Origin: Mesodorylaimus sp. YZB2_4
Lineage: Eukaryota; Nematoda; Enoplea; Dorylaimida; Dorylaimidae
Direction of reading: 5' to 3'
Length of the DNA stretch: 64,000 bases
NCBI GenBank assembly: GCA_030248295.1
Contig: JASANH010001446.1
Coordinates: 434,001-498,000 of the forward strand
The notes below the pieces were generated by a model. It was not told the origin of the DNA. It made no database searches and worked only from the letters and a program-made list of their open reading frames with translations. Position numbers and translations under genes: made by a program. Shown here one piece after another: positions 33,538 through 44,838 of the stretch (position 1 is the first letter of the stretch; every line of letters begins with the position of its first letter).

Positions 33538-33933
33538 TCAACCAGCTTTCTCCATCAATCTTTGATTGGCCATCATCTGCTTACGTTTTCGATGACGAAT
33601 CCGATGACGGCGCATCAATTCGTTGGTGACCGATAAGGAATGGGTGATGCGAGTTGCCACCTGCCCTAACTTGTCGTCGTTTTCATCACCCGCTGCATCT
33701 AACGGTGGTGCGATCGATGAACTGTCTTCTGCACTCGAATCGATAGCTGAGATTTGGGCGGTGAGCTCGTCGACTTCACTGCTAAATCTTTCCAATAGCA
33801 TCTTCAACAATTTGCCATCAAGAAGAGCATTTTTCAAGGAAGTCCTCGTCTTGAGACCCCAAGTTTGGCCGACGCCTAACGTGGCCAGAAGAGCCAATAG
33901 TGAAATGCATATGGAGAAGACAGACTTGGGCAT
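33538..33933 (-). CDS. Secreted 131-aa precursor with CRF/DH44-like C-terminus
   Basis: A single exon. A clean signal peptide (SVFSICISLLALLATLGVG) is followed by a Leu/Ser/Glu-rich spacer and an acidic stretch (DAAGDENDDKLG). The C-terminal ~34 residues after VATR begin with HSLSVTNELM, continue through a very basic helix (RRHRIRHRKRKQMMANQRL) and end MEKAG at the stop. The S-[LI]-S-[VI] start, the RKQM..N...L helix and the terminal Gly (amidation donor) match the plan of insect DH44/CRF-family diuretic hormones. Those hormones act through class B GPCRs. Identity is inferred from pattern only. The internal Arg/Lys cluster could also be cleaved. Alternative: an unrelated small secreted protein. 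Confidence 0.65.
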   Translation of the reverse strand: MPKSVFSICISLLALLATLGVGQTWGLKTRTSLKNALLDGKLLKMLLERFSSEVDELTAQISAIDSSAEDSSSIAPPLDAAGDENDDKLGQVATRITHSLSVTNELMRRHRIRHRKRKQMMANQRLMEKAG

Positions 33934-36900
33934 GCTGTCACCTTACGACAACTCGAAAGTGACAGGAGCTCGCTACTTTGTCCCTTTATATACAAGAGAG
34001 GGTTAGCGATGAGGCTAGTAATTAGACACGCATACAAGAAATGACACGCCCTCCGAGACCTGATCACACCCTTAGCAGAGAGCGGGTAGGGGAAGCTGCT
34101 CTCTCGTGATAGTAAGCCCTGTCGGCTGCCAAGAAGAAGAGGACTCACAAAGACGCGCGCTCACATTGTACGCACCCCATAATCACTGGTTTATCTAATC
34201 GACTCTAGGCTGCTCTGCTCTGCCCTAATTCGTCCCACCATCTATATGTGCAATCTATAAGAAAAGGTAGTGAGGATGCATATGCAAATCAGTCGGGTAG
34301 TTTTTAGCAACGTCATAAAGATTCGTCAGCGCCTAAAGGATATTACACGAGTCGAATTTCTGCTCTTCACGTGCTTAGGACAGTTTATTGAGGAAAAAGA
34401 ACTGGAAGGCTGAGGAGAGGAACTCATTGCCGACCTATAGGCTAGCCCTGCCGATTAAAAAATTATACAATACATTTCATTTCATTTTAATCAGCTTATA
34501 CGGTAGTGAAGAAGCAAAAGTAGGGAAAACTCATAACAAGATCTCGTGTTGACCTTTACTAGTCTCCTATTCTGGGATTGTGTTGACTGTCATGACACCT
34601 AGGTCTTGTCGGGTCATGTCATACATCTTGTCCAGTCCGCGTACACTGGGGTGAAGGGGGGAGAAGCTCTGTTCCGTGGGTCAGTTTGAAGCAACAGAGG
34701 AGCGATCGATACCTGCTGCACCTAAAGCAAATCTGATCCCTGCACCTGTGAATCCGAATAAGCTGCTTATCGTCTTTATCAGCTACGGAGAGGGTGGACT
34801 AGGATTATCCGAACAGACGAACTTTTCTGTTAGATCAGTGATATGAATAGAAGAAATGAGAGGTACAGTGTGGGATGTGCTTTGATGGTCTCATTACTCT
34901 CCTTATGGTACTTACTATATTTGGATACTGGCTGACAAATTTGGAAAATGCACTGGTCATTTCAGAATTAGATTGAAAAAGGAGTCTGGCTTTTATATAC
35001 CTTTTTCTTGCGCCGGTGTATAATGGCGGTTTGGTAGCCTGAGGCTACGGCTAATGAAAGACAATATTGAACGACCACACAAGGGAACTACATAACCTCA
35101 GCGTTCCCGGGTTCAATAATATGCTGAACCACTGAAAAAGCTAGTGAAACCGCTGGAAGAGCCGCTAGCAGATTATTACTTTTAAAAATATCTATAAATC
35201 TAAATTGTGAGAAAAAGTTACCGATGTTCAGACGTATTTATCCAGGAAAGAAGCCTAAATAAAATCCGAGTAGGTCTAGACTAGAAAAAAATTTTACCAA
35301 CTCTGAAGTCCAAAAAGCAGAACCGGATCAAGGCTGGATTTGAAACCCGCTGCTGGACCAATATAGTACAGCATGAACGGATCAATGAAAATGAAAAGCA
35401 ACCAGTACGGCTTGGATGCCTATAACAGTACGCGTCCAGGAATAGCATTGCTGCAAACTTACGAAGTTTAGGCCTCTCGTGCTCATATCTCATCTTGTGC
35501 CGTGTTTTTTATGCCTGTACATCGGAAGTGCGGCCAAGACCGTTCGACGCATCTTTTCTCACGATCAGAATAAGGTTTTAGGTAGTGCTTGTGTGTCTGG
35601 CGCCTCTCTGACGCTCTTTGTTGGGTGGAAGTGTTTGATCCGAGTAAATTGGAGTCTGTAAAGTATGTGGTATAAGGTAAGTCGGAGACTAACAACCCAG
35701 TCCTATCATCATAACAGCGGATATAAGTGTCCCGTGGCATTATGGCTTGGAGACAGGATAAACTTCCTTGGCCTCAAATATTTATCAAGCGACAGAACTA
35801 CTACATATATGCGTACCTATGTATATATCGCGATCAAAAGCTGAAAATTGTCTCCATGCCTCCAGGGATGGGAAGGAAACATAGCACTGCTCGCGAGGTG
35901 TGCAAAGTTTAAATATTGTCAGCCGGAGTTCTTCTATGCACCTCCCCCCCCCCCCCCCCATTTGCTCACCATTCAGGCCGCCTGTTTTATACGTAGACTC
36001 TTTGAGCCACCAGTATTGTTGTTCTTTGGCATAATTTTTTCCGATGTTAGCAATCATAAATCAATGCAGGCACCACAAAAAACCTAGTTCTCTCAAACCT
36101 ATTTGATACAGAAACAGATCAACCTATCAAACCTATCAAACACAAAGAACGTTTGCACATTACAAGTAATGCCATTTGCCAAAGTGGTTGGCTTAGCTTA
36201 CACTTTTGGCTGGCTTCTGCAGTGTATGGTTGAGTATATGGAAAATATTGCCAGATTATATTTCCGCTGCACTACCAAATCTTTCTTGCTTAAAATGCGG
36301 GAAAAACGGATCCGCATGAATTCCACATAAATTCCTACACACCGTGCTCTCACTTTTAGAAAGTTCAAACACTGATTGTGAGACTGCGCAAGAGTGACAC
36401 GCCATCTGAAACTTGGGTTGGCAGGCAGAAAGTACAGTAGCAGGCAAGCATTAGCGTTCGGTGATGTGGTACTGCATAAACATAAAGTGAGGTCACAGCA
36501 AATATGATTTAGGTTTGGTTTTCTGTGGTCACATTTGGAAAAGAGACCGAAAGGTAAATGTCCGAGTTGGATCTTGCACTTCGCTATAATAATCCTGGCG
36601 CGCGCTTTCAATTTTTTTTGTGATGCGCCTTCATGTTTTAGAGCCCAGACATACTGTAGTAAAACCAGTCACATCTAAGCACTCTCATATGGTCGTCTTT
36701 TCCAACAAAATTCCAGTTTTTTTCAGACATGCAGAACATTTTGATAAAACAACTGCCTCCCGGGCTAGAAATAAAATTTGTTTCATTTCGTCTGCGCAGC
36801 CTGATAGTCACTGTCTGGTGCAAGCATAACTAGACACCATTCATCTGATCCGGTTCAGGTTGTAGGTATGTTTACTTTTTGCGTTGATCGACTATGCTAG

Positions 36901-37193
36901 CAAGCACTGACATTAGTCTTCATGGGGTATCATCAGCTTAAGCATGTGGGGGCTCATCATCGACGTACCGGCGTGTGATGCTATCGCTCGAACTCAAAGT
37001 GGATGCACCAATTAATTCCCTCGATCTATCGAGTATAAATCACTTTTTTAAAGTCTGGGCAGCGTACTGCCATTCTTCAAAGTCGTGCATAAATTAAGGT
37101 CTTCTTCTCTATACTCCGGGTCACTTCAGTTTCACTATTACTAAGTTATCGAAGGCGTGCATTGTCACCACGTAGGCACTTCAACAATTGAAT
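33934..37193. other. Gene-poor intergenic region, 3.3 kb
   Basis: No supported gene. Contains a poly(C) tract near 35946. The last ~150 bp upstream of 37194 resemble the region before the second methyltransferase copy (shared words GGGCAGCGT and GTCACTTCAGTTT), so they are part of that duplication. Confidence 0.5.
35944..35960. repeat. Poly(C) homopolymer tract
   Basis: A run of about 17 C, flanked CCT...ATTTGC. Second such tract in the window (see 4920). Confidence 0.85.
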
Positions 37194-37637
37194 ATGGAGA
37201 ACGCCACACGAACGTCTTATGATAACACTGCTGCGGCTAAGCTATATCATGATTGGCACCCATACGGGCTGCATCATGTCATGGTTGATCACACTAACTT
37301 CCACTACTTTGGTGATCTGACGGGTAAAAGCATTGTGGAATTCGGATGCGGAAGCGGGACATTCTTGAAAAAATGTCCAGCTAAAGGTGCTTTGTATTGC
37401 TTGGGCTTCGATGTGAATGAGGCGATGATCAGTGCTGGAACAAAAGCGCATAGTGATAAGTGGGTATTTTGAAAGGGTGTGAGGGATCTGGGACTAAATT
37501 TTGCTGTCGTACCACCAGCCCACAATCCATACAACTTCATTTTAGAATGGCGGCTCATCATGTGAATGGCACCACTGATCATAGCCGTTTCGTTGTCCAT
37601 AATTGCTTCAAACCCATTGAAGAAACCATGGTCAATT
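37194..37637 (+). pseudogene. SAM-dependent methyltransferase, N-terminal half (copy A, broken)
   Basis: Exon 1 (37194-37459) and the start of exon 2 (from 37546) match copy B at 42800-43737 almost base for base, including the AA|GTGGGT donor. Motif I is intact (SIVEFGCGSGTFLKK) as is FDVNEAMISAG. Homology stops abruptly after GGTCAATT near 37637, just after a 1-nt deletion (GAAGAAACCATGG against GAAGAAAACTATGG in copy B). What follows is unrelated. The missing C-terminal half lies about 2 kb downstream in the opposite orientation. As it stands the gene cannot make a full enzyme. Confidence 0.85.
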
Positions 37638-39073
37638 CTGAATTCGGTGGCGGCATCATCAGCAGTCAGCCCTTCTACTAGACAGTCTAACTGGAAGTCT
37701 ACATCCGCACTCCGCCCTCTATTCTACTAGATGGAATAACTGGGCGTCCCTAATTGTGCAAACACCATGGCCAGTGTAAAGTGGCAAAACTACAGTATTC
37801 CTTGTCAGACAAATCATCAATTTTCTCGATAAATATGCATCGTATTTAAGTGGAAATAGGCTCCAATAAAAGAGCGTGAAAAGCTGCACAGGTCCTTTCA
37901 GTTCCACTGAAGAAAACTGTATAGTTGCATGAACAACAGTGTAAGTGCTTTTTTGTATTTGACTTTACTTCTCTATAATCAGGCGATTCTGGGGAAATTC
38001 AAAGTGTTCTGCAGTGAGTACTGGGTAAAGCGGATAGCCTGATCAAATTTTATCAAGATCGATTGCGTATCAGTGGAAATGAATCAGTGAATACATTAAT
38101 GGCCAACCCATCCACAAATTTCGATTTATTCGGCAGAAAATGCGTCATTATCAAAAGTACATTAACATGTGAATTTTAAATGGGTTCTTTGAGGAAAATA
38201 AGTACACAAAATGTTTGAAAATTATCAACCTAGAGCAAGGAGTGCGTGAATACAACATCCAGGGTCACGAATTTCAAATTTCCCGCCTTTTTTCGGCAGT
38301 AAAGCTACTTTACATTTATTCGGCGTCGAGGGATAGGTCAAGACGGTGATGGTCAGTCGCTTATGGATGAAGGCAATGCTGACGATGTGTGCGAACAGAA
38401 CTGTATTCCTTCCATTTTTACCCAATGGCAATTGATCGCGATATGTGATAGCATCCGCTATCGTTTTCCAGCAGGGATTTGCTCACTAGCTGTCAAGAGC
38501 TTTCTCTCTCGGGTCCTGAATCAAATCGACCCCATTAATCACCGGAATCAACCATCTGCCGCCAAGGCACCTTTGAGACACAAAATGTACTTACTACTGA
38601 TTTTTCTACTTACAGCACCTTGTATTTGCCCTGATTTACCAGTCCTGTGCTGTACAACTCACCTGTTTGAATAAACTTCTCGCACTTCAACAACCACACC
38701 TCCCCGTTTTCACAATCACAAAAACACACCGAAGTCTGACGGGGCCTTGACTGGATGACATTGCCAAGTGGTGTCTACGTTCGTAGCCTCCCCAACAAAA
38801 TAGTGTCCCGCTACGCAGAAAGACAAGATTGAGGCATTTAGGTCAATTATTCCCGAAAAGGTATACGCGGGTTTTATCACAATTTTCTGCGTCTAGCTGA
38901 AAAAACCCTCAGGAGTTTGTGAAACCTCATGGAAGCGCTATGATCCAAAAAGTCTTACTCTATCTGAGAGCAAAGCAAGAAGGGATGACGCAACAGCTTT
39001 AAAAAACCCGAAACTAAACATTTACTAAGCAAAATGAGTTGACCTAAGGCCTACTAGTTTTTTAATGCAGATT
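37638..39073. other. Sequence between the two halves of methyltransferase copy A
   Basis: About 1.4 kb (plus ~500 bp of inverted half-gene) separates the broken halves. No gene or repeat family is recognised in it. Confidence 0.5.
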
Positions 39074-39590
39074 CTAGGGTAACCATACTGTGGCACCAAT
39101 ACATACTGCATAACCACCCTCCTGATAATACAATACAACATATGCAGACTCAACAATGCTGTCTAATTTCGAGCGTCGGGCTTTTTCAGCGCCAATAAGA
39201 ATGATCAGTTCTTCCAATGCCTTTATCTGCTTGACCTCTGATGGAGCCACGTAATCGGGAAAAAGCTGAGGCAGTAGCTGGACCTGGACGAAACCACCTT
39301 CCTCGAGATTCGTCATCACCTTCTCCTTCGACCAGTAGTTGTCAGTAAATGTGAACATTGGCTTACGCGTGAAAGGTCGCCTGGTTTGTGAGAATGAAGT
39401 TGGAGCGGGATAGAAAGCGGGAACCCTGGCGAAAAACGGGTCCTTTCCCGCGGCATCATCGCAGCTCGGATGCAAGTACCCGCATAGATTCGCAATCACC
39501 TCCTGATCCTTGAATGTGTTGGCCACACAAGGACATTGGCCGATGAATAGTTTTCCGCCAGGTTTAAGCAATCGGAGCGCATTTTTGACA
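39074..39590 (-). pseudogene. SAM-dependent methyltransferase, C-terminal half in inverted orientation
   Basis: On the minus strand from 39590, the frame reads KNALRLLKPGGKLFIGQCP and continues colinear with copy B to its end. The LKPGGKL motif is the post-core strand of class I methyltransferases. About 70 bp present in copy B (43245-43313) are missing between the two halves. The end reads on past the place where copy B is frameshifted (GAEKARRSKLDSIVESAYVV), so this half keeps what is probably the ancestral C-terminus. No promoter or start is evident; it is a rearranged relic. Confidence 0.85.
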
Positions 39591-39659
39591 CTGGTGTTAT
39601 TGAATGTATGCTTTGATAAAAAATTTTGCTTGTAAATGTGTAAAGTTTTCAACACGGCG

Positions 39660-40300
39660 AATAATTACATGTCGAACACTTGCTTTGGCGAAGAATTTCC
39701 AGGCGACTAATTGGCAAATTGCCATAGGCGAACAATTTTTCAGGCGAATAATTGCAGACGAACAACTGACCTAGATCCGGATATCTGCGTCTATCAGTCC
39801 ACTGGTTCAGGGAACTCATCTGCGTCTCAGATCGATCAAGGCCGAGGTCGATAACTGGTTTTGTTTTCAGACATCAGTTGAGGACTAGCTTGCTATGAGC
39901 ACTTGAGTTACAGGTCCATCAGAACCCCACTCACAGTACAGTCTACACGTGCGACCGATCCTCGAATATAGAATCTAACGCTATACCCCTTGGCGCGGTG
40001 GTTGGCAATAAACTCACGGTAAGCACGAAATGGCGTTGACTGTTCCTGTGGCTTTAGCCATACTTTGGCAAGCCTTAGTGCCCAAGGGCGCCATGGGGAA
40101 AAGTGAAACCTCAGTTTTTGGCGTTCCGAGCCCTGTGCAGTCCTACGCATTGTGTTCATTTAACCCCACTGCCTTCCCCTTCCCTGGCGCCAGTCACTCG
40201 TCCAGGAGCAGGGACTCGTCCAAACCAGATCTGCAGCTTTGGGTACCCGCTGATATCACGTTTATCACGTGTCAGTCAATCTAGTTTGAGGCAGGTTCGC
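39660..40300. other. Intergenic region without a supported gene
   Basis: A short stretch at 39680-39770 repeats the word GGCGAA(T/C)AATT several times. Otherwise nothing is recognised. Confidence 0.4.
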
Positions 40301-40307
40301 CGAAATG

Positions 40308-40480
40308 GCGCTACTGAAAATAGCGGAAGTGCAAACGGCGCAACTGACGATGAGCCACAACGCAAGTGAGAACGGTGCAACTGGGTGATGGCGCAGTCGG
40401 GAAATTGCGCAGTTGGGATCGGCGCAATTGAAACAGCGCAATTGGGAAAAGCGCAACAGGGAACGGCGCAATTGGCCTGC
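40308..40480. repeat. Degenerate ~15-bp minisatellite (GCGCAATTGGGAA-type)
   Basis: About ten imperfect head-to-tail units, clearest at the right end: GCGCAGTTGGGATCG, GCGCAATTGAAACA, GCGCAATTGGGAAAA, GCGCAACAGGGAACG, GCGCAATTGGCC. Units decay towards the left end. All minus-strand open frames here are Cys/Pro/Ala-rich by-products of the repeat. Confidence 0.85.
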
Positions 40481-40874
40481 ACCCACAGTATGTTTCTTGC
40501 TGTCTCATCAGTGCATGCATATGCGGCCCAAGTTCCAGTGGATCTTGGTGAACGATCGTAAAAGTTTTCTCATATTGGCTTTTACACAGTTACTTGCTCG
40601 AAGTTTAAGATCCAGGAATCACGAATAAGCAATCCATGCAGTCAACCTGCAGCAGCCAGGACGGGACGAACCTGTGCCAAACTGTTCGGAGAAATACGCA
40701 AACCTATAGTGTGACCATTCCTGGCAGGCGCAGGAGAGAGAGTGTGGCCGACCAGGGGGTTACAATAGCTCGCAGGCTCTGATACTACAACTCTGATGGT
40801 AGCAATTAGGAGTTCATGTTTTAGATAGTTACCGCATCACCAATAGCGGGTATGCGCGCTCGAAGGTGCACGGA

Positions 40875-42012
40875 CTCACAACCGCATCGGATGGGGGTTT
40901 GTCGGATCGTATCGGAAAAATTTCGGATCGGATCGGATGAGTTTCGAATCGGATCATGAGAAATACATGTGCGTAATTTTTTTTTAAAATCAATAACGCA
41001 TTCAAATTTTTTCGAAAGGTTGCTCCCTTCATGATCAGCATACAGCATTTATGATCACAGAGCGCGCACAAGCAGCCTCTCTCACGTCAGCCACACTGCT
41101 CATCATGGATCTACTTAACAAGCTGATAATGTAAAGAAGATCAATACCGCTCATAAATGACTGTGACCATAACTTCAAATTTTTTTATAAAAGCGGATAT
41201 ATCCACTTCTTTCCTCTCCTCTCTAATATCTTTGTCTTCCGACCTCAAAACATTTGCAAAATATGAAACGCCACCCGTTGGGTCGAGCTCAACAAAACCA
41301 AAAATTGTGATTTGTTTCCAGGAGCAAAATAAAGCACTCTGAAAAATATCAGGGGCGTCTGACCAATCGGTCAGCAGTGATGCCTGAAGTCCTGAGAGTT
41401 ATTTGAATTTTTCTTGAGTTTTTTCCCAAAACCCGATTCTTTTAAACTCAAAGCCCGAAACCTGAAAACCTAGTTTGGAAAGAACCTAGCGTGTTTTTCT
41501 CAACGCTCGGATTCCTTACCACGCAAGAATTCAAAAATTCTCAGGACTTTGGGCCACCGCCACTGCTGATTAGTTAGGTAGACGCCGCTGATATTTTTCA
41601 GAAAGCTCTCCTTTGCACCTGGGAGCATACAACAATTTTTGTTTTTGCAAAGTTTAACTTGACGGCTGGCGATGTTCCCTTGTGAGTCATCCATGTTTTT
41701 TCTGGCCTCAAATGATAATAATGAGAAGCTTACTTGCGCAGAAACTACTGAGCTACTAAATGAGCAGAAAAAAGGAAGCGTCAATGCGTCGATGCACATA
41801 TTGATCTCATCTCATTCATAGCACTAGAGTGGTTATAGAAAAACTGCGCAAAAGATAGTTGTTTGCCCGCGGTCATTGCAAACACCATCAGCTTAGAATG
41901 TCGGATCGGATAGTTCAGATCGGATGACCCAATCCGAATTTTCGGATGATGATTTTTCGGATCGGATATCTGATCCGAACAGATGGCATCCGATCCGATC
42001 CGGCCGTGAGTA
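40875..42012. mobile_element. Putative non-autonomous DNA transposon with GGATCGGAT inverted ends
   Basis: Left end near 40875-40960 (ACTCACAACCGCATCGGAT, then TTCGGATCGGATCGGATGAG) and right end near 41900-42012 (CATCCGATCCGATCCGG, CCGTGAGTA) are inverted relative to each other and built from the same CGGATCGGAT word. The ~900-bp interior has no transposase. Similar (CGGAT)n termini occur in hAT-like elements, which is the basis of the guess. No target-site duplication was resolved, so the edges are approximate. Confidence 0.55.
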
Positions 42013-42799
42013 GGGACACATTATTCCTCCATCATTTTAAGTTAGGCAAGGCCATTTGATAAGAGGCGGAAAAGATCAGGTCGTCTTCCCCTTAGTTCCT
42101 CGAGCGAAAGTAGAAGCCAGGTCGTGGAACCTTCCACTCTTTCAGAGGCGGAACCACATCGAAGTAGTAATTTTCCACCGTGGAGCCGTACCCTTTACGA
42201 CGTTCCGTTCATGTGACTACCATAGTGGAAAAAAGGTAGTCAGCAATCTGGGGCGTTGCCTAACTACAAAGCAGGATTACCAGCATGGGACCCCCATGAT
42301 ACTTCTATATAGCCATACTTTCTCAGCAGAAGACAGGGGGTACACGACAGGGGACAGGGGGCATACTTTTTCAGATTACAGCACATTCTTGCGGTATCTG
42401 TCGGCACAATGCTAGGAGAACAAAGTCAAACATGCAGCATTATACGTGGGATTAGCATCGCGATCTACAGTTGGCAGGACATCAATCACAAATCAGCACC
42501 TATCTAAAGAGAAACATGCGATAAATTTTCCATCGACCGTTGCCAACAAAGAGGGTTGATTGACAGAAGGAGTTTCGCCCAAAGTCGCCGTCACCATAAA
42601 TTTCTAAACGCGTCTAGTGTCACACTACTTTTTATGCCGGTTTAGGTCGGGCAGCGTGTCTGCACCTCTTTCGAATTGTGTAAGTAGCGACTGTATTCGC
42701 GTGACATTTATGCGTCTTGGCAATCCCGAGTCACTTCAGTTTTACCATTTGCCAGCTTGATGAACGTGCATACTGTTACTGAATACTTCACATTCGAAT
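42013..42799. other. Upstream region of methyltransferase copy B
   Basis: No supported gene. The last ~150 bp share words with the upstream region of copy A and probably include the promoter. Confidence 0.4.
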
Positions 42800-43737
42800 A
42801 TGGAGAACGCCACACGAATGTCTTATGATAACACTGCTGCGGCTCAGCTATATCATGAATGGCACCCATACGGGCTGCATCATGTCGTGGTCGATCACAC
42901 TAACTTCCACTACTTTGGTGATCTGACGGGTAAAAGCATTGTGGAATTCGGATGCGGAAGCGGGACATTCTTGAAACAATGTTCGGCTAAAGGTGCTTCG
43001 TATTGCTTGGGCTTCGATGTGAATGAGGCGATGATCAGTGCTGGAACAAAAGCGCATAGTGATAAGTGGGTATTTTGAAAGGGTGGTGATTGGAATCTGG
43101 GAATAAATTGTGCTGTCGCACCACCCGCTCACAATCCATACAACTTCATTTTAGGATGGCGGCTCATCATGTGAATGGCACCACTGATCATAGCCGTTTC
43201 GTTGTCCATGATTGCTTCAAACCCATTGAAGAAAACTATGGTCAATTTGACCTGGCCATCGCCCAATTTCTGCTTCACGAGTGCGCCAGTGAAAGTGACT
43301 TGCAAGTTTTTGTCAAAAATGCGCTCCGATTGCTAAAACCTGGCGGAAAACTATTCATCGGCCAATGTCCTTATGTGGCCAACACATTCAAGGATCAGGA
43401 GGTGATTGCTTATCTATGCGGGTACTTGCATCCGAGCTGCGATGATGCCGCGGGAAAGGACCCGTTTTTCGCCAGGGTTCCCGCTTTCTATCCCGCTCCA
43501 ACTTCATTCTCACAAACGAGACGACCTTTCACGCGTAAACCCATGTTCACATTTACTGACAACTACTGGTCGAAGGAGAAGGTGATGACAAATCTCGAGG
43601 AAGGTGGTTTCGTCCAGGTCCAGCTACTGCCTCAGCTTTTTCCCGATTACGTGGCTCCATCAGAGGTCAAGCAGATTAAGGCATTGGAAGAACCTATCAT
43701 TCTTATTGGAGCCGAGAAGCCCTGCACTCGAAATTAG
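42800..43737 (+). CDS. SAM-dependent class I methyltransferase (copy B)
   Basis: Two exons (42800-43065, 43155-43737) close in phase 2 to 282 aa. Motif I is SIVEFGCGSGTFLKQ, followed by FDVNEAMISAG (acidic loop region), DLAIAQFLLHEC (motif IV position) and LKPGGKLFIGQCP (post-motif strand). The fold is that of small-molecule or generic type-11/25 methyltransferases. The substrate cannot be deduced. Near the 3' end, GAGAAGCCCTGC replaces GAAAAAGCCCGACGC of copy A, a 1-nt loss that shifts frame and stops the protein about 30 aa early (IGAEKPCTRN). The catalytic core is complete, so activity is possible. The original C-terminal strand is lost. Confidence 0.82.
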
Positions 43738-44838
43738 GCCAGATATTCTGAGGTAATGACTCAGTTCTGCGTCTGATGCACGATTATGAGGGTGGTATAT
43801 TTATGTTCCGCATCGAAAACTGCACGGAAAACAGCTTATACGGTTCTGTAGCAAATCGGTAAATCGTGTGCATAAAAATTATTCCACGTTATGCGCATAA
43901 ATACAATATATTCCTGGCTTTTATTGAATTTTTTTCGATGCCACGTTATTTGTTGCATCTCACAAGTCAGAGAGCGAGCCACGTCAAACCACTCCCGCCA
44001 AGACACGTTTTTTTTAAAATTCGAGCTTGTATTCAGTTGGACAGAAAATTGCGAAGAAATGCATTTGCCTTTGATTAGGCTACTATTCAAATTTACGTCT
44101 CGGTGTAGTTCGTTTGCACAGCATTGCGATGCATATTAGCACTGAAAATGACCTGGTGCGAGGGCAGTAACCAAATTGACAATACCATCCGGTTAGGTTC
44201 TGGTTCGATTATTCCAACTTCCGGTCCTTTTTACTCAAAAGCTTTTGTGATTACGCAAAATAATGGCGTGCCAGTTCCAGTTTCGAATCTTAAATATTTT
44301 GGAACGCACAAAAGGCTGATTGCATTTATTTATATGGCATTAGCAGGAGCACGTGGAGGATGGTAATGGTCACGGGTTACTCGTCGCCTGGCTCCCTGGA
44401 AAATACATGCAATCGAGAGATGAGAAGCAATAGAAACACACAAAAGCACACATCCAGTACTGACACTTGATGACTGACTGACACTCCCACCATTTTTAAA
44501 TTCTTCAACCTATCTGCCCCTGTCACTTCATTCACTCAGTTTTTTTTCTACCAAGAAAAGAACAGACTGCACTATGCACCAATCTAGGCTGATCCTTTGC
44601 CGATGCCGCTACCTACGTCGATGTCACTTGACTGCACATACCTATACTCAACCCACGCACTGCAACGAGCCTTGAACCGTTATTTTGAAAGTAAGTATGA
44701 ACGCCCAAACTGGTCACGAAGTCAACATGTACTCGTAGTCCAACTTTAGTATATTATCAAAACTAAAACCAGCCTAAAACAGTCCTCGTATACAGCCTTC
44801 TCAAGACTTCTATTCGTTTGGCATTCAACGTGACGAAA
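43738..44838. other. Intergenic region without a supported gene
   Basis: Contains AT-rich unique sequence and the presumed promoter of the Gly-rich secreted gene. Small open frames have no support. Confidence 0.45.

Noticed and set aside
40265-40520. Three overlapping minus-strand frames rich in Cys, Ala and Pro
   Set aside because: They are translations of the 15-bp minisatellite in successive frames.
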